Shown one piece after another: positions 44,580-53,085 of a stretch of DNA of 64,000 nt. The notes beneath the pieces are model-generated. The model did not search any database. It saw nothing but the letters and a program-made list of their open reading frames with translations, and was not told the DNA's origin. Source of the stretch: Mangrovibacterium lignilyticum. Its GTDB lineage: Bacteria; Bacteroidota; Bacteroidia; Bacteroidales; Prolixibacteraceae. Position 1 is the stretch's first letter, and each line of letters opens with the position of its first letter. Position numbers and translations under genes: made by a program. Location of the stretch: positions 124,001-188,000 of the forward strand of contig NZ_WKLH01000002.1 in assembly GCF_010882175.1 (NCBI RefSeq). Reading direction: 5' to 3'.

Positions 44580-45890
44580 TCAGGCAAGAACCTCTTCTTC
44601 CGTTTTTTCTTTGTACCCAACCATACCATAATAGGCTATAAATGCAAAGCAGATCAGCGGGATTACAATGGCATTGCCGATACCGAAATACACCGATACT
44701 AATCCCATAACGGGAGTCAACAAAGCACCGCCAATGATTGCCATCACCAAAACCGATGAAGCCAACTTGGTGTGCTCACCGAGTCCACGAATACCTAATG
44801 AGAAGATTGTCGGATACATAATCGACATGAAGAAACTGGTAGCAACCAAGGCCCAAAGTCCAATTGTTCCGGGGAATGCTAAAGCAACTGCAATTAGCGT
44901 AACATTTAAGGCGGCATAAAGCCAAAGTAAATTGTGCCCTTTAATTCGTTTTAACAAGGCCGTTCCGATAAAACGTCCTGCTGTAAAGACAACCAACGAG
45001 ATTGTCAGGAAATTAGCGGCGTCTTTTTCCGATGTGCCTGGAATTGTTTCCTGGATGTAACGAATCAGGTAGCTCCAAATACAAACCTGGGCACCAATAT
45101 AGAAGAACTGCGCAATTACGGCCATTCGGTAGTGTCGCTTGCTAAGTATAAATTTCAAGGTTTGGCGGGTCGAAACTGACGATTGTGTTTCTTCGTCGCG
45201 CACGACCGGAAATTTTGTTAGGAAAATCACCAGTGCAGCGACTACGATTGTCAAACCAATAATCAGATAAGGCATTTGTACGGTGTGAGCTTCAGCCGTG
45301 TAATAAGCTTGGACGGCCGCATGCGACATGCTTGCCAATTCTTCTTTGCTATGCTCAACACCGGTTAAAATGAAATGCTGACCGATTAAAATACCGGTAA
45401 CACAACCAATCGGATTGAATGCCTGGGCCAGGTTTAGCCGAAAAGTGGCGGTTGCCGGGTCTCCCAAAGCTGCCACATAGGGATTTCCTGCAGTTTCAAG
45501 AAATGTCAGTCCGGAAGCGATAATAAACAAGGCAAACAGAAAAAAGGCATAAGACTCTAACTGCGCCGCCGGATAAAAAAGAAAAGCACCGGCCGCAAAT
45601 AGGAACAATCCCGTCACAATGCCAGTCTTGTAATTAAACTTTTTCATGACAAGCGACGCCGGAATGGCAAAAAGAAAATACCCCAGGTAAAAAGCGGACT
45701 GAACTAAACCGGACTCAAAATCGGTCAATTCAAATGTCTTTTTGAACTGCTTAATCAGGATGTCGTTTATACTACTTCCCATTCCCCACATAAAGAACAG
45801 GCTGACAATAAGAATAAGTGGCAAAATGTAGCTATTTGCCTTGGATTTGGATGGCGCAGCGGATTTTGCGCTAAGACTAAATGTTGTCAT
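44580..45890 (-). CDS. FHS-family sugar:H+ symporter (FucP/GluP-like)
   Basis: Inner-membrane symporter of 436 residues with twelve helices, of the fucose-galactose-glucose:H+ symporter family (MFS). Signatures: the first helix LILIVSLFFMWGMGSSINDILI, GLVQSAFYLGYFLFAIPAS, and GLTFLETAGNPYVAALGDP, all typical of FucP/GluP. Members carry fucose, glucose, galactose, fructose or mannose. With a PfkB kinase upstream and an epimerase downstream in the same operon, a ketohexose is the likely cargo. The gene follows the kinase by 25 bp. Confidence 0.9.
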   Translation of the reverse strand: MTTFSLSAKSAAPSKSKANSYILPLILIVSLFFMWGMGSSINDILIKQFKKTFELTDFESGLVQSAFYLGYFLFAIPASLVMKKFNYKTGIVTGLFLFAAGAFLFYPAAQLESYAFFLFALFIIASGLTFLETAGNPYVAALGDPATATFRLNLAQAFNPIGCVTGILIGQHFILTGVEHSKEELASMSHAAVQAYYTAEAHTVQMPYLIIGLTIVVAALVIFLTKFPVVRDEETQSSVSTRQTLKFILSKRHYRMAVIAQFFYIGAQVCIWSYLIRYIQETIPGTSEKDAANFLTISLVVFTAGRFIGTALLKRIKGHNLLWLYAALNVTLIAVALAFPGTIGLWALVATSFFMSIMYPTIFSLGIRGLGEHTKLASSVLVMAIIGGALLTPVMGLVSVYFGIGNAIVIPLICFAFIAYYGMVGYKEKTEEEVLA

Positions 45891-45915
45891 TATTGATTTG
45901 TTTAGTTAGTTGATT

Positions 45916-46836
45916 TTAGACAGAAATACTCGTGCTCAGGTTGGCAAATTGCTCCAATTCATCAATGGAATAGGAAGGGCAGGCTCCCTCATTCGAAGCA
46001 ACAAATGCCCCCAGGGCTGTCGCATAAGACATGCTTGTGTCAATGCTTTCATTTTGAATTTTGTTAGCCAGAAAAGCGGCCAGAAAAGAATCTCCGCTTC
46101 CAACTGTGTCTTTTACATCGACTTTGAAAGCCGGGAAATTGTAGGTATTGTTGCTATCGTAATAGGTCGCTCCACAACTTCCTTTTGTCACAATGACTTC
46201 CCCAATGCCAAATCTTTTCTGTAGGAACCGGACAGAAGTTGCTTCGTCGGGCAGATCGTTCTTGTACCAAGAAAGGATCAGGTCAAGTTCCGAGTCGTTT
46301 AATTTCAGAAGATTACACTGCTGCAATAAATATTCAATAACCTCTTTCGAGTAGAAAGGTGGGCGCAGATTGATATCGAACACTTTATAAGATGCTTTCT
46401 CCAGTAGTTTATAAAGTGTATTTCGGGAGGCTTGGCTGCGGGTAACAAGCGTTCCGAATACAAAAGCATCCGATTTTTCAACCATTTCACCAGATTGATT
46501 GCATGGCTTAATTTGGTCCCAGGCAACATCGGGGTGGATCACATAGGTCATTTCATGATCATCTCCGGAAATGGCTTCGACAAAGCCTGTCCGGTACTGT
46601 TCGTCAACCTGACAATTTTCAGTCGGAATTTTCCATTCTTCAAGTAGATCCAAAAGAGCTTTACCTAAAGCGTCAGCACCAACACGACTAATCATCCGGC
46701 TATCAATGCCGAATTTTTTCAAGTGGTAAGCAACATTCATTGGAGCACCTCCCGGTTTCGAACCGTCGGGGAAGATATCCCAAAGTACTTCTCCGTAACA
46801 TACAATCGTTTTGACGTTTGATTTTTTTGATTTCAT
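45916..46836 (-). CDS. PfkB-family sugar kinase, probable fructokinase
   Basis: Cytoplasmic ATP-dependent carbohydrate kinase of 306 residues. The N-terminal CYGEVLWDIFPDGSKPGGAPMN matches fructokinases (GEVLWD, GGAPxNVA). The C-terminal PfkB signature DTVGSGDSFLAAFLA holds the catalytic Asp and the anion hole. It is the second gene of the LacI operon, 25 bp before the FHS symporter; an operator-like site lies 30-43 bp upstream of its start. It should phosphorylate the ketose delivered by the symporter or formed by the epimerase, giving fructose 6-phosphate. Confidence 0.88.
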   Translation of the reverse strand: MKSKKSNVKTIVCYGEVLWDIFPDGSKPGGAPMNVAYHLKKFGIDSRMISRVGADALGKALLDLLEEWKIPTENCQVDEQYRTGFVEAISGDDHEMTYVIHPDVAWDQIKPCNQSGEMVEKSDAFVFGTLVTRSQASRNTLYKLLEKASYKVFDINLRPPFYSKEVIEYLLQQCNLLKLNDSELDLILSWYKNDLPDEATSVRFLQKRFGIGEVIVTKGSCGATYYDSNNTYNFPAFKVDVKDTVGSGDSFLAAFLANKIQNESIDTSMSYATALGAFVASNEGACPSYSIDELEQFANLSTSISV

Positions 46837-46865
46837 AATTGATGGATATTTAAGTGCATAATCAG

Positions 46866-46879
46866 TTTAATCGTTTAAG
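46866..46879 (-). promoter_or_regulatory. LacI-type operator upstream of the sugar kinase gene
   Basis: TTTAATCGTTTAAG at 46866-46879 is a slightly degenerate version of the TTTAAACGTTTAAA core, centred on CG, and lies in the 62-bp gap between lacI-type gene and kinase. CAGT/ACTG flanks enlarge the symmetry. Confidence 0.65.
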
Positions 46880-46898
46880 CAACTGGTGAAAAAAAATA

Positions 46899-47894
46899 TT
46901 AGCCTGTTGTTGAATGCTGAATGACCAGTTCTGTTTGTAAATTAACAGTAGTCTCAGTTGGAACACCGGATATCGCTTGCTGAACAAGCTTTACGGCTTC
47001 AACTCCCATTGCATTCATCGGTTGATTGACGTAGGTAATCGTAGTGTAAAACAGATCGAACGCGTCGGTTTTGTCGAAAGCGATGACAGCTAATTGATCG
47101 GGAATCGTAACCTGAAGTTTATTCAGATATTTCAAACCGGAAATCGCCAATAAATTGGAGAGGAAGAAAATAGCTTCGACCTTATTTTCAGGGTTTAAAA
47201 ACGCCGTAATTGCAGCCTCTACATCTTCCTCAATATTTCCCAAACGAACTTTCCCAACTGTGGCATTTCCGTTGCAACTTTCCAGGGCACCCCGCAAACG
47301 TTCTTCTAAGTGGAATAAGGATGTTTCGTAAGTAACAATGCCAATTCGCGCGATGTTATTTTCTTGTAAGTGCTTTATTGCAGCCTCTGCCGCTGAATAA
47401 TTATCGATAGTAACCGAATTGGTCGAAATTTCAGGAAAATAACGGTCCAGTAATACAAAAGGGATTCCTTTTTCCTTTAAATCGGAAACAATCTCTTCCG
47501 AGTTTTCAGGGAGCGATAAGATTAGTCCATCGACCTGCCGGTTTAAAAATAATTGGATTAAGCTTTTCGATTTTTCAACCTGTTCATCGGAGCTTCCGAT
47601 GATAACAGTATATCCGAGTTTATTGGCTTCGTTTTCAATAATCCGGGCTATTTGAGACGAAAAGGGGTTAGCAATATCGGCCAATAGCAAACCAAGAGTA
47701 TGCGTTCTGTTGGTCTTTAAACTTTTTGCAATTTGGTTTGGGCGGTAGTTTAACTCTTCTGCTACAGCTTTGATCTGTGCTGCAACCTCTTTACTGATTC
47801 TACCTTCCATTTTACCATTAAGGACATAGGAAACCAGTGCTGTAGAAACCCCAACTTTTTCGGCAATGTCTTTTAGTGATACATTCTTTTTCAT
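46899..47894 (-). CDS. LacI-family transcriptional regulator of the ketose operon
   Basis: Repressor of 331 residues. N-terminal helix-turn-helix with hinge: SLKDIAEKVGVSTALVSYVLNGK and YRPNQIAKSLKTN. The sugar-binding periplasmic-binding-like domain follows (HTLGLLLADIANPFSSQIARII ... QVDGLILSL). It is the first gene of the - strand operon and an operator matching those at the other two sites overlaps its own promoter, so it probably autoregulates and responds to a ketose or its phosphate. Confidence 0.93.
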   Translation of the reverse strand: MKKNVSLKDIAEKVGVSTALVSYVLNGKMEGRISKEVAAQIKAVAEELNYRPNQIAKSLKTNRTHTLGLLLADIANPFSSQIARIIENEANKLGYTVIIGSSDEQVEKSKSLIQLFLNRQVDGLILSLPENSEEIVSDLKEKGIPFVLLDRYFPEISTNSVTIDNYSAAEAAIKHLQENNIARIGIVTYETSLFHLEERLRGALESCNGNATVGKVRLGNIEEDVEAAITAFLNPENKVEAIFFLSNLLAISGLKYLNKLQVTIPDQLAVIAFDKTDAFDLFYTTITYVNQPMNAMGVEAVKLVQQAISGVPTETTVNLQTELVIQHSTTG

Positions 47895-47941
47895 ACAGGT
47901 AGAATTCAGAGATCAAATTGGCTTTTATTAATTTGTCACTA

Positions 47942-47975
47942 CAAAGCTATTGTTTAAACGTTTAAGCTCGACAAA
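47942..47975 (-). promoter_or_regulatory. Promoter of the LacI-type gene with operator inside
   Basis: On the - strand, TAGCTTTG (47949-47942) fits the -7 consensus TAnnTTTG and TTTG (47975-47972) the -33 element, 22 bp apart. The operator TTTAAACGTTTAAG (47953-47966) lies between the two, where a bound repressor would block polymerase. Confidence 0.65.
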
Positions 47976-48397
47976 ATATGCTCCAAAACACATCGTGTGA
48001 TTCGGTATATCGTGAGTCAGCTCGAATGATTCACAATGGAAAGACGTGGAGACAGTCGATATTTAGCATTTCAACGGAGTTTCTCTGTTTTATGTCTCAG
48101 AAATTCATTCGACGATCGTACTTCCATCGATTCCATGAGTGCCTGTGTTTTTCTCCCTTTATGCCTCCCGGTTTTCTATGATCTAACTTTTTATTCCGAA
48201 GCCCATTCTTTTATTGATGGATCAAACTGGTCGGTGAATTCATTAATTTACATCAGTTTACTTATAGCATAGAACTCTGGTGGAGCAATTTCCCCCGCTT
48301 ATTTGGCAGAGAAAGAACAAAGAATATTCATCCAAGACGCACGAGTTATCAATAAAATTCTATTTTTGACGGAATTAATACTTAAGAGAATCACATT
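47976..48397. other. Intergenic stretch without recognised gene
   Basis: Two short overlapping open frames (47978-48181, 48036-48272, +) resemble nothing and lack start context. The only assigned element is TATTTTTG at 48361-48368, a good -7 box for the small gene starting at 48398; a -33 element is not evident. Confidence 0.4.
48361..48368 (+). promoter_or_regulatory. -7 promoter box of the histone H1-like gene
   Basis: TATTTTTG fits TAnnTTTG and lies 30 bp before the ATG at 48398. No clear TTTG is present at the -33 distance. Confidence 0.5.
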
Positions 48398-48574
48398 ATG
48401 AAAGAACTTTTAGAAAAGATTAACGCAGAGATTGCTTTGTTTCAAGAGAATGCCGGATCACAATCAGAAAACGGCAACAAAGCGGCAGGCACTCGTGCAC
48501 GTAAATCAAGTTTGGAATTGACAAAGCTTTTGAAGGAGTTCCGTCAAGTTTCACTGGAAGAGTCTAAAAAGTAA
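48398..48574 (+). CDS. Histone H1-like DNA-binding protein (Hc1 type), 58 residues
   Basis: A small gene (ATG 48398, TAA 48572-48574). The product starts MKELLEKINAEIALFQENA, has the basic centre GNKAAGTRARKSSLEL and ends KLLKEFRQVSLEESKK. This is the layout of the small histone H1-like (Hc1-related) proteins found throughout Bacteroidota: two short helices with a Lys/Arg-rich GTRARK turn. It probably coats DNA as a nucleoid protein. Monocistronic, with a -7 box 30 bp upstream. A hairpin (CTCTGCTC near 48585 with GAGCAGGGA near 48603) follows but lacks a good T-run. Confidence 0.85.
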   Translation: MKELLEKINAEIALFQENAGSQSENGNKAAGTRARKSSLELTKLLKEFRQVSLEESKK

Positions 48575-48912
48575 ATCCCATTCCTCTCTGCTCATTCCTT
48601 TTGAGCAGGGAGAATTCTTTCTCCCGCTCTGGGTGAATCGGACTCTCAAATTTCCGAAATTTAAATTAGAACAATACAGGCACTTATCCAGAAGTGGTTA
48701 AAGATGAGTTTTGGACTAACGACCTGGAAACTGATCGACAGAGATGTTCGTTTTGGCTTTTCTTTTGTTTAGGCGGTTTGGACTCACCAAACACGCAGCC
48801 TTTTGAGATTGATTAGCAAAATCGATTGAATTATTTCTTTTACTTTTAGCTGATGTTAGGCTAGTAATTCCCATTTTTAACAGCTACAATTTAGCAAACG
48901 AGAGAAAACGTT
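48575..48912. other. Intergenic stretch before the SDR gene
   Basis: Contains the weak hairpin after the H1-like gene (about 48585-48613) and otherwise nothing recognised. The region 48820-48900 is A+T-rich and should hold the promoter of the SDR gene; TACTTTTA near 48840 is one base off the TAnnTTTG box. Confidence 0.4.
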
Positions 48913-49710
48913 ATGATACAGGATTTATTTGACTTGAAAGGAAAAGTGGCCTTAGTAACCGGTGGCGGTCATGGCATAGGGATGGCTATCGGGAAAGTAT
49001 TGGCACAGGCCGGGGCAAAAGTATGTATCAACGGAACTTCAGCGGAAAAATTGGTAAAATCGAAGGCTGAATTTGCAGAGGCCGGAATTGATGTGTTCAC
49101 CGTTGCTTTTGATGTCTCCAATGAGCAAAGTGTCGATGAAGGCATTTCTCAGATTGAGCAGGAGGTAGGACAGGTCGATATCCTGGTAAACAATGCCGGG
49201 ATTATTAAGCGGGTGCCGATTCTTGATATGCCGGTGGACGACTTTAAACAAGTACTGGATATTGATCTGGTTGGACCACTGATTGTCTCGAAGCGTGTTG
49301 CTCCGGGCATGATTGCGAAACGTGCCGGTAAGATTATCAATATTTGCTCGCTGATGAGTATTTACGGCCGCACGTCGGTGTCGGCTTATGCGGCAGCCAA
49401 AGGTGGCTTGAAGCTGCTGACCGCTAACATGGCTAGCGAGTGGGCAAAATACAACATTCAGATCAACGGTATCGGTCCGGGTTACATTGCGACTGCTCAA
49501 ACGGCTCCAATCCGCGAGGGGGGACATCCGTTCAATGACCTGGTGATGGCCCGAACACCGGCCGGACGCTGGGGTACTCCGGAAGATATTGGCTATGCAG
49601 CCCTTTTCCTATCAGCAAAAGCGAGTGAATTTGTCAATGGTCAATTGCTCTTTGTTGACGGTGGCATTACAGCCAATTTTGGCTATGTGAAGGGTGAAAA
49701 CGACTTGTAA
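48913..49710 (+). CDS. SDR-family dehydrogenase, gluconate 5-dehydrogenase-like
   Basis: Classical short-chain dehydrogenase of 265 residues. NAD(P) motif TGGGHGIGMAIG (residues 16-27), NNAG at 93-96, catalytic triad Ser146 (NICSLMS), Tyr159 and Lys163 (YAAAK). The C-terminal VNGQLLFVDGGITA is the usual end. Overall it looks like gluconate 5-dehydrogenases and 2-deoxygluconate dehydrogenases (start LFDLKGKVALVTGG). It stands alone between the H1-like gene and a GH106-like gene, so a role in hexuronate or gluconate metabolism is plausible, not proven. Confidence 0.85.
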   Translation: MIQDLFDLKGKVALVTGGGHGIGMAIGKVLAQAGAKVCINGTSAEKLVKSKAEFAEAGIDVFTVAFDVSNEQSVDEGISQIEQEVGQVDILVNNAGIIKRVPILDMPVDDFKQVLDIDLVGPLIVSKRVAPGMIAKRAGKIINICSLMSIYGRTSVSAYAAAKGGLKLLTANMASEWAKYNIQINGIGPGYIATAQTAPIREGGHPFNDLVMARTPAGRWGTPEDIGYAALFLSAKASEFVNGQLLFVDGGITANFGYVKGENDL

Positions 49711-50107
49711 TTAATGGAGTAGGAGTTCCTCTGCTCTTTGATCCGTTATTTCTATTATTCGCTGTTGAGGGGAGTTATTCTCCTTCTGATGTTTGAAATA
49801 GCACAGTGAAGCATTCCTTCATGAATTGCGGCTCCCGGATCTGACACAATAACCCGCGGAAACTTTCCTTTTCAGAATGACCGCTAAATTCGGTTCGTTT
49901 GTTAGGAGTTACGCGAACCGATTCCTTGAAATCCATCCTCTTTTGATTTTTCAGTTTCTGGTTTCTTTTCACCGGAAAAGTCAGGGCTAAAGCATGATTC
50001 CGTTTCGGTTTAAGGGAATTTTTGCCGTTAAAATTTGTATTTTTGGTGACGTTTTTAACTACTCAATTCATCTATGTTTCTGCGAATAGAAACAAAAACT
50101 ACTAATT
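49711..50107. other. Intergenic stretch before the second GH106-like gene
   Basis: A 65-codon open frame on the - strand (49775-49972) matches nothing I know and is not called. TATTTTTG at 50038-50045 is a good -7 promoter box for the GH106-like gene, giving a leader of about 55 nt; a -33 TTTG at the right distance is missing. Confidence 0.45.
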
Positions 50108-52846
50108 ATGAACCGTTTAAACCGTTACCTACTTATTCTCCTTTTTGGGGGATTATCATTTACCGGAAATTCTCAATCCAATAGCAAACAAAATTCGTAC
50201 TGGCCTGAAATTAAGCAGGAAGCTAAACCGTGGACCCGTTGGTGGTGGTTGGGAAGTGCAGTCGATCAGCAAAATCTTGACCGATTGATTAAAGAATATG
50301 CCGACAAAGGTATAGGTGGTGTTGAGATTACGCCAATTTATGGTGTAAAAGGGGAAGAAGCAAATAATATCGATTTTCTGTCACCCAAATGGATAAGCAT
50401 GCTCAAAGAGACTGTAGATACCGGACAGGCGAATGATTTGGGAGTTGATATGAATACCGGAACCGGTTGGCCCTTTGGCGGCCCTTTAGTGACCGATGAA
50501 TTTGCAGCCAAAAAGATGCTCTTCCATCAACTTGGAAGTCTTTCTCAGGATGAAGTAAACCAATTTGTCGATTCTATAAAAAGCTCAACTGAGGAAGAAT
50601 TGATCGCTTTGTCTGCTTTTAATCAGGAAAATCAACGGATAAATTTATTCGCCGAAGGAAGCTCAGTGAATGATATTGATGACGACAACACATTGGTCAT
50701 CGCAGTGACCGAGTCTAATACAGGGCAAAAAGTGAAACGCGCAGCTCCCGGTGGCGAAGGCTTGGTTTTTAATCATTTCTCGAAACGTTCAACCTTGCAA
50801 TATTTGGATCGGTTTGATAAAGCTTTTCATGGAAATCCAGGCGTCCGTTGCTTTTTTAACGATAGTTACGAGCTGGAGAGCGCCAGTGCTGCAAGAGAAC
50901 TTTTTGGAACCTTTAAAAAATTGAAAGGCTACGATCTGGCGCTTTATACCAGGGAAATGAGCGGAGAAGGAAACGCGGACACAATTGCTCGTGTGAAAGC
51001 CGACTACCGCGATGTCTTGGGTGATATGCTACTTCATAATTTCACCCAAACATGGACGAACTGGGCCAACACTTATGGTGCTGTTACCCGCAACCAGGCG
51101 CATGGTTCACCGGGCAATTTGATCGATTTGTATGCCGCGGTGGGTATTCCTGAAATGGAAACTTTTCATGCGACAAACTTTCCGTTTTTACAGGATTTTA
51201 TTGATCGTAGTGATGCTAAACATACCGAAAGCAACAAACTGTTCAAAAAGTTTTCATCGTCTGCAGCCCATATGAAAGGCGAGAATCTTGTTTCTTGCGA
51301 AAGTTTCACATGGTTGAACGAACATTTCAAAACACCTCTTTATCAGTGCAAAGCCGAGCTTGACGAGCTGTTTGTGAAAGGCGTAACCCACCTGTTTTTT
51401 CACGGAACAGCCTATTCGCCAGAGCGTGCCGGGTGGCCGGGATGGTGTTTCTATGCTTCAACACACATGGATCCGAATAATCCGCAATGGGCCCATATCG
51501 ATGCGATGAACAGTTATATTGCTCGTTGCCAGTCGGTTTTGCAAGCAGGTCAGCATACCAACAATTTTCTTGTATTTTGGTCACCGGACGACTACAATTA
51601 CGATGCTAACGGTCTCGAAAAAAAGCTGACGTTACATAACTCAGAAAACTGGGTCAATATGCCGGAAATTGAGGATTTGCTTGATGAAGGTTATTTGTTC
51701 GATTTCACAACCGATCGCATTATCGCGGACATGAAAGTTGAAGGGAAAGATGTTGTTACGGTTGACCGTGTTCCGTACAAAGCAATTTTGTTGCCAAAGA
51801 TTCATCGAATCAAATTGGCTACTTTTACAAAGCTTCTGACATTGGCCGATGAAGGCGCGACGATTATTTTTAGCAATATACCCAAGCAGGTTTCCGGCTT
51901 CAATAATTATCAGGAAAAAGAAGCAGAACTGGCAGAACTGGTTCGTAAACTGCAGTTTTCCGATAAAGATGATTTTCAGTTTGCTGAAAAAGGGAAAGGG
52001 GCAATTTATGTCGGAAACGCCGAGGCTGCGCTAAAAGATTATGGCATCCAACGAGAAAGCCTGAATGATTACCACATCAAAAGCATTTCGCGTAAAACCG
52101 ATTCCGGCTACTATTATTTTATTGCCAATCACGAAAAGGAAGATGTTGATGCGTGGCTGCCCTTCAAGTATTTTGCGAAGAATGCTTTGTTGATGAATCC
52201 GATGAACGGAGATATGGCTGTAGCCGAAACCGATCAGAATAAAGTTAAAATTGCTTTGAAGTCGGGTGAGTCGATAATTGTTTATTTCACAGATGATGAT
52301 TTATCGGGTGTTGAAAAGTACCAGCCAATGGCGGAAGGAAACGCGTTGGTTCTTGAAAACGGGTGGAAGCTGAAAGCTTTGAACGGTGGTCCGGAGTTGT
52401 TCTCAGAGGTTACATTGCCTGAATTGAAATTCTGGACTGAATTGGATGGTGACATTTACCAAAATTTCGCCGGAACGGCTCAATATACGACGACATTTAA
52501 AATGAAAAGGCCTCAGGCAAGCGGTTATTTGCTGCGTCTGGACAAAGTAGAGGCTTCCGTGAAAGTGTTTGTGAACGATCAGGAAGTGGCGACACTTTGG
52601 AGTTTTCCGTTTGAGGTTGAAGTTGGTAAATATCTGACGAAAGGGGAAAATACGCTCCGCCTCGAGGTTTGCAACCTGGCAGCCAATCGGATCCGTTACA
52701 TGGATCAAGAAGGCATTGAATGGAAGAAATTTGAAAATATCAATATTGTCGATCTTGATTACAAACCACTGGATGCTTCCAAATGGGAAGTATTGCCATC
52801 AGGAATCAGTGGAAACGTTGAGTTGATCGAACAGATCGTAAAATAG
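50108..52846 (+). CDS. GH106-like (alpha-L-rhamnosidase-related) glycoside hydrolase, exported
   Basis: Protein of 912 residues with a signal peptide (MNRLNRYLLILLFGGLSFTGNSQ). It belongs to the same broad group as the product of 19459-22833: N-terminal signature KPWTRWWWLGSAVDQQNLDRLI and KGIGGVEITPIYGV, then WISMLKETVDTG and DMNTGTGWPFGGP. Middle segments RNQAHGSPGNLIDLYAAVGIP, AHMKGENLVSCESFTWL and THLFFHGTAYSP follow, and a galactose-binding-like sandwich ends the protein (YLLRLDKVEASVKVFVNDQEV). The substrate is unknown; family members cleave rhamnosides or related pectic links. It is monocistronic, with its own promoter box and a strong terminator. Confidence 0.75.
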   Translation: MNRLNRYLLILLFGGLSFTGNSQSNSKQNSYWPEIKQEAKPWTRWWWLGSAVDQQNLDRLIKEYADKGIGGVEITPIYGVKGEEANNIDFLSPKWISMLKETVDTGQANDLGVDMNTGTGWPFGGPLVTDEFAAKKMLFHQLGSLSQDEVNQFVDSIKSSTEEELIALSAFNQENQRINLFAEGSSVNDIDDDNTLVIAVTESNTGQKVKRAAPGGEGLVFNHFSKRSTLQYLDRFDKAFHGNPGVRCFFNDSYELESASAARELFGTFKKLKGYDLALYTREMSGEGNADTIARVKADYRDVLGDMLLHNFTQTWTNWANTYGAVTRNQAHGSPGNLIDLYAAVGIPEMETFHATNFPFLQDFIDRSDAKHTESNKLFKKFSSSAAHMKGENLVSCESFTWLNEHFKTPLYQCKAELDELFVKGVTHLFFHGTAYSPERAGWPGWCFYASTHMDPNNPQWAHIDAMNSYIARCQSVLQAGQHTNNFLVFWSPDDYNYDANGLEKKLTLHNSENWVNMPEIEDLLDEGYLFDFTTDRIIADMKVEGKDVVTVDRVPYKAILLPKIHRIKLATFTKLLTLADEGATIIFSNIPKQVSGFNNYQEKEAELAELVRKLQFSDKDDFQFAEKGKGAIYVGNAEAALKDYGIQRESLNDYHIKSISRKTDSGYYYFIANHEKEDVDAWLPFKYFAKNALLMNPMNGDMAVAETDQNKVKIALKSGESIIVYFTDDDLSGVEKYQPMAEGNALVLENGWKLKALNGGPELFSEVTLPELKFWTELDGDIYQNFAGTAQYTTTFKMKRPQASGYLLRLDKVEASVKVFVNDQEVATLWSFPFEVEVGKYLTKGENTLRLEVCNLAANRIRYMDQEGIEWKKFENINIVDLDYKPLDASKWEVLPSGISGNVELIEQIVK

Positions 52847-52878
52847 ATCCAGAATATCACATGACTGGACCAAAGAAG

Positions 52879-52914
52879 AGTCCTCGTGAACGGTTGTTTA
52901 CGAGGACTTTTTTT
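52879..52914 (+). terminator. Strong intrinsic terminator after the GH106-like gene
   Basis: GTCCTCGT (52880-52887) and ACGAGGAC (52900-52907) form a perfect 8-bp stem (9 with the flanking A-T), followed by seven T's. Confidence 0.92.
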
Positions 52915-52986
52915 ATGTCTTTTTTTAATTAAAAGACAGCTTTTGCGAATTACTGTTAGCCGTGATTTCTTAGCTGATCAATAATT

Positions 52987-53032
52987 TATTTTTGATATAA
53001 ATGGATACTAATATCCCAATTATTGGGGATTG
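52987..53032 (+). promoter_or_regulatory. Promoter box and 19-bp motif upstream of the di-heme gene
   Basis: TATTTTTG (52987-52994) fits the TAnnTTTG -7 element. Twenty bases further, TCCCAATTATTGGGGATTG (53014-53032) contains the palindrome CCCAAT-T-ATTGGG. The same motif with two changes recurs at 54509-54527 before the porin gene. It lies just after the probable transcription start, where a repressor or RNA-level regulator could act. Confidence 0.6.
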
Positions 53033-53085
53033 CCGGTAGAAATGGGTACTGGTACTTTTGAAGCAGAATAATAACCTGTTTCGCC

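Noticed and set aside
49775-49972. 65-codon open frame on the - strand
   Set aside because: No similarity, no promoter or ribosome context and isolated in an intergenic region; not enough to call a gene.
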